From Trebouxia sp. TZW2008 (lineage: Eukaryota > Chlorophyta > Trebouxiophyceae > Trebouxiales > Trebouxiaceae), in NCBI GenBank assembly GCA_002118135.1, contig BDIU01000233.1:1-64000 (forward strand): a DNA stretch of 64,000 nucleotides. Direction: 5' to 3'. Positions within the stretch are counted from its first letter, which is position 1; every line of letters begins with the position of its first letter. This document shows positions 57,832 through 64,000 of this stretch, one piece after another. The notes under the pieces are model-generated. The model had not been told where the DNA came from and did not search any database. It saw nothing but the letters and a program-made list of their open reading frames with translations. The position numbers were made by a program, and so were the translations under genes.

Positions 57832-58442
57832 TTATTTGTGACTCTCTATGGGGAAGCAAATTCGGCACCTATGGATGCCATGTTCACAAGTCTCGCCTGC
57901 AGCTTTGCGCTTTTCACGCCGAGCAGCCTGGCACAGCAAGAGAGGCTTTTGGAGCATAGTAAGTACCATATAGCTTGGCCAGCTTCCAAGCAGACAGCAA
58001 ATCACCTGGCGGGCATCTGCTGCAGCACGCTTGCTTGTACTGTTGCTTATGGCTCGCAGATCTTTGAAAGCTGCTCTTTCAGCAGCCTTTTCCTATTAGC
58101 AATCAGAGTTATCAGCACTATGTAGATCACAGAAAGAGCAACTTGTGCGAGAGAGCGCCCTGGATTAAATTTGGAAGTATTGCACTTACATCGTGATGCT
58201 TCTGCTTGCTAGCTTGTAGAGCTGCCTTGTGCGCGTCCTTCGCTTCGCGTTCTGCGCGTTTGGTCTCCGCCAACTTATCTGCATCGCGCGAAGCTCATCT
58301 TCCTTGTTGCAAGTGAAAATATCATGCAAATGGCGACAGTACAATGGGCTTAAGCCATGGAAGGTGACTTGAGTCAGTGGCGCTTGATGCTCAAGCAGAA
58401 GTCAGATGTACCCTTCTGTAAGCCGGGCTTTGCTTCAATCAT
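57832..58442 (-). CDS. Small charged protein with a C-terminal Cys/His cluster, four exons
   Basis: No exon is long enough to stand out alone. Exons 58442-58412, 58278-58190, 58092-58006 and 57927-57832 have GT..AG borders and phases 1, 0, 0 and join to 100 residues ending TAA. It starts MIEAKPGLQK, then a long Lys/Ala/Glu-rich helix (AETKRAEREAKDAHKAALQ, later EKAAERAAFKDLR and AARREKRKAAGE) and ends CEHGIHRCRICFPIE. The pattern C-x-H-x4-C-x2-C could bind one zinc. The helix would be strongly amphipathic and basic, suggesting a nucleic-acid or protein partner. I do not recognise the family. The start lies opposite the IQ-motif gene, so the two may share regulation or overlap at their 5' ends. 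The exon block near 58200-58280 is visibly more GC-rich than its flanks, which supports coding. Confidence 0.68.
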
Positions 58443-58654
58443 AGCGATTCCCGGCGACTGCCGCTTCTGTCACTGGAAAGTCAAGTGATGTAGATGGTGC
58501 TGTTGGTGTATTGTTCGTCGGTTTGCTTTATGCTTATGGTCTTGCAGCGTGACTGTTTCGGAACAAGTGACAAGTGTCGGAGTGGTCTCCGAAACCAGAT
58601 TTAGCATGGCATTTATTATCCATACGGCAATGTTGCTTTGACCAGTCAACACAG

Positions 58655-58973
58655 AGGTGGCTGGACCAGGAGATTTCATCAGCGCTGTCATCACTCATCA
58701 TTCTGGCAGCGAGCCGGTTGCAATCGGCAGGCACATGCGCAAGGCAACACGGCAATCTGGCTCGGGTATTGCTCAACGACTTGCTCACGAGCAGGGCTTT
58801 CGAGAAGCAGCCAAACAAGCCTTGCAGCAAGCTGAGAAATCACAATCAAGTGACCTCTTGCAGCGTTGTAGGGCTCTCAACGCCTGCATACGTCAGGTAT
58901 GACGTTGGCTTGTGCCCCCGCAACCTTGCTGCAACCTCCAAGGTTGTTTGCTTGTGCTTCAGGGCTTTGTAGC

Positions 58974-59012
<39 letters not shown>

Positions 59013-60107
59013 GGTCAGCAGCTCATCAGACAGCGACATTGGCGCTGATGACAGCAGCGAAGATAGCGACATTGCAAGCCACCACAGCGAGCATAATGAC
59101 TTGGCGAGTCTTGAGAATGAGCATGTTCCACTGCATAGCTTTGCAGCTCAAGCATCTGTGATACGAAAACCAACATTGGTTCAGCAGGCTGCTGCTGCTA
59201 CAATCCAGCGCAGCTTCCGCCAGTACTTGAGCAAAACTGGACGTCAGACCATTGTGCAGCAATGCAGCGAACTTGCAGCTCAATTGACTGCTGTCCAAGG
59301 CCTTCAACTACCTCAGCTGACTCAGCATCATCAGCAAAGACAGAAAGCTGCCTGTCACATACAAGCTTGCTGGCGGCATTTTGCAGCCAGGAGGTCCTTA
59401 GCTGTTCCGCTGACACCGCCTGGCATCTGCAACAAGGCTCTTTCACATGACAGTCCCATGCAAGCCTCAAGGCCAGACAGCGCAGCTAGCAGCAGCCTAT
59501 CTGGTATGGTATTCAAGTACTTTGCGCCCATATGTAATGTGCAGGGCCCTGACAGAGCCATACAACTGTCCCATGCAATGCAAGCCTTTGTCATGTTTTG
59601 CTCCAGATATCACTGACCTAGCAAGCTGTTGCTTGCTTTGCACATACCTACCCTGTGTGTGTACAGAGCACACACCACCAGTGTGATCCAACGCTGGCTT
59701 GACATGTTCTCATGGTGGATATCTAATTACCCCAGCAACCACAATAACCAGCTCGCTTGGATGTCTTACATGCAGAACTAGAGGTTGCATCAACGTCCAG
59801 TGACAGATGGGACGCCTGTTTGTCTGACATTCAAGTCAGCCCTATCATTTTGGCAAGGCTGCGTACCACCAGCGCAGCAAGAGTGCGGCGCAGAAGGAGC
59901 CTTGTGAGCTGCACACCAGGTGCTACTGTCAAGCCTGCTGCGCTGCTTGTCGTGCAGCGTGCCTCTGACAGGGCTCAGCAAGTGCAGGTATGGTGGATGT
60001 ATGAGCATTGCTATACTGCCTATGTCGGAGACCATTGTGTCTTGTTTCAGTCAGCTGTCTGGAAGCCCAAATTCAATTGCAACATGGAATTGTTTCAGTG
60101 GTTATGA
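58655..60107 (+). CDS. PolyQ protein with two IQ motifs
   Basis: IQ motifs bind calmodulin or EF-hand light chains. Exons: about 58655-58899, 58964 to about 59503, about 59753-59990 and 60051-60107 (TGA), with phases 0, 1 and 0. The first traced exon reads AGPGDFISAVITHHSGSEPV; its true start is unresolved. A 7-nt first exon at 58357-58363 (ATGGAAG) would join in frame but is speculative. After RALNACIRQ comes a run of about 13 Gln, an acidic Ser/Asp tract, then ATIQRSFRQYLSKTGR and, about 60 residues on, CHIQACWRHFAARRS, both fitting IQxxxRxxxxx(K/R). The last exons are basic (SAARVRRRRS) and end NMELFQWL. No motor or kinase domain is visible, so a scaffold role is the most that can be inferred. 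Confidence 0.68.
58975..59013 (+). repeat. CAG/CAA repeat coding polyglutamine
   Basis: Thirteen Gln codons, CAG interrupted by CAA, within the second exon of the IQ-motif gene. Confidence 0.95.
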
Positions 60108-61202
60108 CAGGCATTACCACACCAGACTCACAAAGCAGGCATGCCTTGCCAGGGCATTAAGAAGTTGCATTGCATGTCATTGCAATTTTCACTGCAGCTG
60201 CTCCAAACGCGCCTGCTGCATGTCTCAGCACCTTGTCAGCAGATGCATACAAGGTTGCAAGCCCAATGTCAGGGACTGTGCTCTCTGTCCTTTCCTGAAG
60301 GGCCTCTGAGTAGCCCTGACTGCAGCCCTTGCTATTTAGGGCGACACAATTTGATTGGCTTCTGATGCATTGATGTGGCTGCAGGCCATGGAAAGGCAGA
60401 AGTGGTTGGCAGCTCAGTCATGCACCTGACAGTCCCATTGTTTGTTGCATTAATGGTATGACGCACTTTGACCGAAACCCATGACTAGCTTAGCTAGAGC
60501 AAGCAACAGCAGCAAGTAGGCAACTTTCTACACAACCCGTTCAATCTTGTCTTGAAATAACAGTGCAGCTGAAAGCAAGCTAACTTGCTCACCGGTCAAG
60601 GGTTAGCACCCTTTTCTGGGCCGATGGACTAGAAATGAACAGTTTCGTCAAAATGTCTAGTGACTGGCATTTTGATTTGGCAAAAAGACTTGCACATCAA
60701 ACAGCAAACTAGGCAAAAATGTCTGATGCAAAAGAGGATCTAAACAACATCACTTGAACAACAGGTCACAGTAAAAAGGTTGTCCAACTATATTCTGCAA
60801 TGACATATCATACAACAGAGCTACATATTGACCATTATCGGAACACCAATACCTCAGGGCGCGAATGAATCAGTGCAGCATCAAAATTGTTAGCTTCATG
60901 CACAAAGGCATAACAAAACATACAGATCACTGAAGTCTGATTTGTCCATTGCACGCAAGCTGTAGCCCATCACAGTCACAGTCAAGCCTGCAAATCAACC
61001 TGGGGTGCCTGTATAGGATCCCATTGTGATGCCTACTGGCGTAAACTTGTCTTTGTTCCCAAGCTGCCTCTGTAGACAGAGGCTCCCATTTTGACGCCGA
61101 ACGGCAGAGTCTTTTCCTTTTCTTTTCTTCCATTGGCTGGAGGTGACGCTTTGCAGCACACCATGCACAGCTGATGGTTAGCATTCATTTCTGGGATTGC
61201 GT
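60108..61202. other. Convergent intergenic region, no gene seen
   Basis: This 1.1-kb stretch lies between the stop of the IQ-motif gene (plus) and that of the right-hand gene (minus). An 85-residue minus-strand frame at 60927-61184 is most likely 3' UTR. A short inverted repeat, GCCTCTGT-AG-ACAGAGGC, lies near 61067-61084. Confidence 0.5.
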
Positions 61203-63640
61203 TCATGCCTCAGCGAGGCGATGCTGTTCAGCAACAGCATCGTAGTACTGCTTGGTCAATTCTTCTGACAATGCTGCCGTGATAAACTCCGCCATCTTGA
61301 CCAGAAGTGCAGCCGGCTTGTCACGGAAGTGCTCATACCTGCATGCGATGCATGAAACTGACCAGGGCACAAAGACAATGCTGCTTATGCTGACATGTGC
61401 CAAAGTCAGTGATAGCAGCCTCAGGAGTGCTGGATTGCAAATGCTACATGTCTGTCTGTCAGCAGCAGTCAAGCTGCTATGGTGTTGGATCAACAGTTGG
61501 GTTCATGCAGATATACTGTCAAGCAATCAAGCACAACAGCTTCTTTGCATTCCTGCATGTTTGTGCAACTGCACAGCCCACGGACGTAGACAATTCGTAC
61601 CTTGTTAGCATAGCTTCATAGTAGCCTTGCACCGTGCCACGGCCGCGCGCATATATCAGCAAGTTCTGGAACCTAGCAGAGGGCGAGCCATGGCTCACAG
61701 CCTGCCTGAAGGGCTGTTGCAGGTGCCCTGCTGCAGCCCCTAGGCCTGCAGGCGCTGTAGTGACCGGCTCAGCCAGCATATGCACACCATCAACCAACAC
61801 GTCATCCAGCTGCAGTGCAACCTTGTTCATCCAATGGCACATCACAGTGATATCTGTCTCCTGGAGTCCAGCTGCTGGTGGTACAGACAGGATTGCCATC
61901 TGTTGTACAGAAGACAGGGACCCCAACAGCGGTGCTGCGAAAGCCCTGCTAGTAGACATGCTGCTGTGCTGATGCTGTGGGGGCTGTTGCTGCTGTGCCT
62001 GCTGAGCATGCTGTGCCTGCTGAGCCTGCTGCTGGTGTTCGAAGTTGCCACCGCCAAGTGCTAGGCTGGTGGCGGTGGCCAGGCTAGCTAGGCCTGCTAG
62101 TGGTGAGGCGGGCTGCTGCTGCTCTGCTGCTCTGCCTGTGCCTGGCATGCTGATTGCATGCCTCAGTGGGTGTGGCTCACGTAAACCTGTGACATGACAA
62201 TATCATCCACTTATTGACAGATCACTTCAGAGTCTATGCTGGGCAGACTTCACAGGGCTTGCTTTTGCCCGAGAAACTTTTGTTGTGAACAGACATCAAG
62301 CTATGATGCATGCTTGAGAGTATTCAAGCTGCCTCATCAGGGCTCTGCTCAAGTCAGAACAAAAGCAGCTTTCATGGATTGTTCTGCCAGACAGGACATT
62401 AATGCTCACAATATGGATTTGTATACTGCTTGCAGACATGCAGGCAACAACTGCTTCTTGAAGCTGCGTTAATCATGTGTTATTCTGCACTCTGCCCCAA
62501 AAGCATCCAAGACACAGCATGCGTAGCATGCATGAATGGTAACACAGCATGCGCAGCATGCACAAAAAGGAGCGTACCTGTGCGTGGTCTTTTGGGCACT
62601 GCTGTGATGGTGGAGTCGTCATAGTCTGCCATGTGGGTGGTGTGACTCAGCCCTGATACACCATCTCCAGACTCTTGCAGGGTCTCAGTGCAGGCCAGAG
62701 CGCTGCCAGATCTGCCGCTTCGACGACTTCTGCTGGGAGTCACCGGCTGCTGCAAACTGCTGGCAGCTCTGCAGTAAGCAATTTACATGAACATCATACT
62801 GTGAAGACTTTTATGACGTGCGCCTGAAGACTGCATAATCCGAGTACTGGACAATTGACAGCATGATCTGTGCATTGTGATTGTGTGAGAAGTTTTGTGA
62901 TACAGAATACAGAGGACTAGTACATCAATGCTGCTGCATAGGATGCAGGTGGCTTTGCATGCCTGCCTGTTGCAAGTAGTTTGAAGTAGAGTATGAGCGC
63001 TGCTGGACAGCCAACAGACTCTTGATGCTGTGCTGGGCACGTCTAGCTCAATGTGCATGCATCGCATAGAAATGACTGTCATGCAATAGGCACTGCCATC
63101 CGAAACAATCAATTGCAATGCATCGAAACGCTGGAGTGACAATCCTATGACAGCAACAAACCAGATCAAGCACACACCTTACCAAGTTCAGCACGCAAAG
63201 CAGGAAAAACAGCATAGGGCACAATCAACTAGCGCGTTTGACACACCTGGGGCTGGCTGCCACCACAGTGCTGCTGCGTTTGCGAGTGTTGATATGTCTA
63301 AGGCCGGTGTTGTGGTCAGTACTGGTGCTGGTCATGCTGGTGCCACTGCTCTGATGCCACAGGTGGTGAGGCAGGGCTTGAGGCTGGCTGACTGGGCTTG
63401 GGGCTGCCTCTGAAAGAAACCCCACAGCAGCACTGTCACCATACCCCTGCACAGTCAGACACTAGGCTGTCTGTGAAACATGTCAGCAATCTCTGCGTAA
63501 ATGAATGAACCTCTATGACGATGGTTGCCACAATGAGGCAGGGCGTGAGGATGACTGAGTGGGCTTGAGGCTGCTTCTGTAACAAACCCAATGGCAGCGC
63601 TGTCACCATAACCCTGCACAACCAAGCAATAAGTCAGCTG
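61203..63640 (-). CDS. Gln/Ala-rich protein of unknown function, 5' end probably outside the window
   Basis: Phase-consistent minus-strand exons are about 63411-63250, 62768-62578, 62186-61601 and 61338-61203 (TGA). The first traced exon reads PLRHINTRKRSSTVVAASPR-like basic sequence; the next encodes PVTPSRSRRSGRSGSAL and ends AVPKRPRT. The long exon begins with low-complexity Gln/Ala/His runs (QQQPPQHQH) and then a more ordered part: SVQQMAILSVPPAAG, ITVMCHWMNKVALQLDDVLV and FQNLLIYARGRGTVQGYYEA. The end, MLTRYEHFRDKPAALLVKMA and LTKQYYDAVAEQHRLAEA, is predicted helical. The basic SP-type region suggests a nuclear protein; I do not recognise it. Upstream, exon-like copies near 63440-63640 are duplicated, and no convincing ATG is seen before the right edge, so treat this as partial. 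Confidence 0.6.
63350..63640 (-). repeat. Duplicated exon start with acceptor (about 175-bp period)
   Basis: TGAGGCAGGGC.TGAGG.TG.CTGA.TGGGCTTG.GGCTGC, followed by CACTGTCACCATA.CCCTGCACA, occurs at about 63365-63458 and 63534-63620. On the minus strand both contain QGYGDSAA.GF and EAA.SP.S.P. The left copy is in the exon model; the right may be an upstream exon or a ghost. Confidence 0.8.
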
Positions 63641-64000
63641 CAACTGAGCCAACAGTCCTGCAGGATGTTTGTGCATAGGGCTGACTATCTGACACTTTCC
63701 ACAGCAGAAATGCCTCTATGTGTACAAGTGTACAGTGCACCATCCATTACTGAGGTTGGTGCATCCTCAGTAATGAGGATGTTTTGCTGCTTGGATTTGC
63801 AGGGCCGTCATCACGTTCGTTGAGCTTTGAAAGCAAGCATGTTGAGTACAATCTGTACTGGCAGCGCAACTGTGCACCAGTTTTTGCCAGGACGAAATAG
63901 CAATAGCTGTGATGAGCTCCACATCAGACCTGCCAAAAGACGGTGGCAGCAACATGATGGGCTGTCAGACAGAAAATATACAGTCAAGTGCCAAAGTCAA

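Noticed and set aside
58357..58485. A 42-codon plus-strand frame starting at 58357 (MEGDLSQWRLM...)
   Set aside because: It overlaps the first exon of the minus-strand Cys/His gene and does not join to the IQ-motif exons without a stop, apart from a speculative 7-nt exon.
61067..61084. GCCTCTGT-AG-ACAGAGGC hairpin resembling a histone 3' stem-loop
   Set aside because: The sequence does not match the histone stem-loop consensus, and the gene is not a histone. A similar word occurs in the coding sequence at about 15980, so chance is likely.
60927..61184. An 85-codon minus-strand frame
   Set aside because: It lies downstream of the stop at 61203-61205 of the right-hand gene, starts at no convincing context and shows no domain; probably 3' UTR.
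1..64000. tRNA, rRNA or riboswitch genes
   Set aside because: I looked for tRNA-like A/B boxes with pairing arms and rRNA words on both strands and saw nothing I could support by eye; a tRNAscan or Rfam run would be decisive.

Overview
The window is nuclear DNA from a photosynthetic eukaryote, most likely a chlorophyte green alga (a trebouxiophyte-like genome is my inference). No organism name can be read from the sequence. The evidence is direct: almost every gene is split by short introns with GT..TGCAG borders (a few GC..AG). One gene encodes the photosystem II assembly factor PSB27 with a plastid/lumen-targeting presequence, and the two largest proteins (cohesin SCC3 and the MOR1/XMAP215 TOG protein) align block by block with plant versions as I remember them. 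Nothing bacterial (operons, Shine-Dalgarno sites, CRISPR) is present.

Layout, left to right: a secreted or surface-anchored protein of unknown family (994-3841, minus); PSB27 (4991-6257, minus); a large low-complexity protein with two KEN boxes (6717-12637, plus); a DUF218/YdcF-like membrane protein with an in-frame TGA (12814-14895, minus); a type II membrane glycosyltransferase-like protein (15088-17273, plus); an aldo-keto reductase (17832-20654, minus); cohesin SCC3/STAG (22116-38924, minus), which carries a truncated LINE in an intron; MOR1/XMAP215 (39294-55009, minus), which has a possible small membrane-protein gene nested on the opposite strand; a CPSF6/CFIm68-like RRM protein (55346-57238, plus); a 100-residue charged protein with a Cys/His cluster that has no long ORF and is visible only after splicing (57832-58442, minus); a polyQ IQ-motif protein (58655-60107, plus); and a Gln/Ala-rich protein that probably runs off the right edge (61203-63640+, minus).

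The genes do not form one pathway. SCC3 and MOR1 lie head to tail about 370 bp apart. Both act in mitosis, on sister-chromatid cohesion and on microtubule growth. The KEN-box protein could be a third cell-cycle protein.

The most unusual property is not a gene. Throughout the window, exon edges (often the end of an intron plus the start of the exon) are tandemly duplicated over about 50-270 bp, leaving diverged 'ghost exon' copies in neighbouring introns or flanks. I see this in nearly every large gene, in two to four copies. Exon coordinates given for the genes were built by hand from splice signals and reading-phase continuity and are not supported by transcript data.
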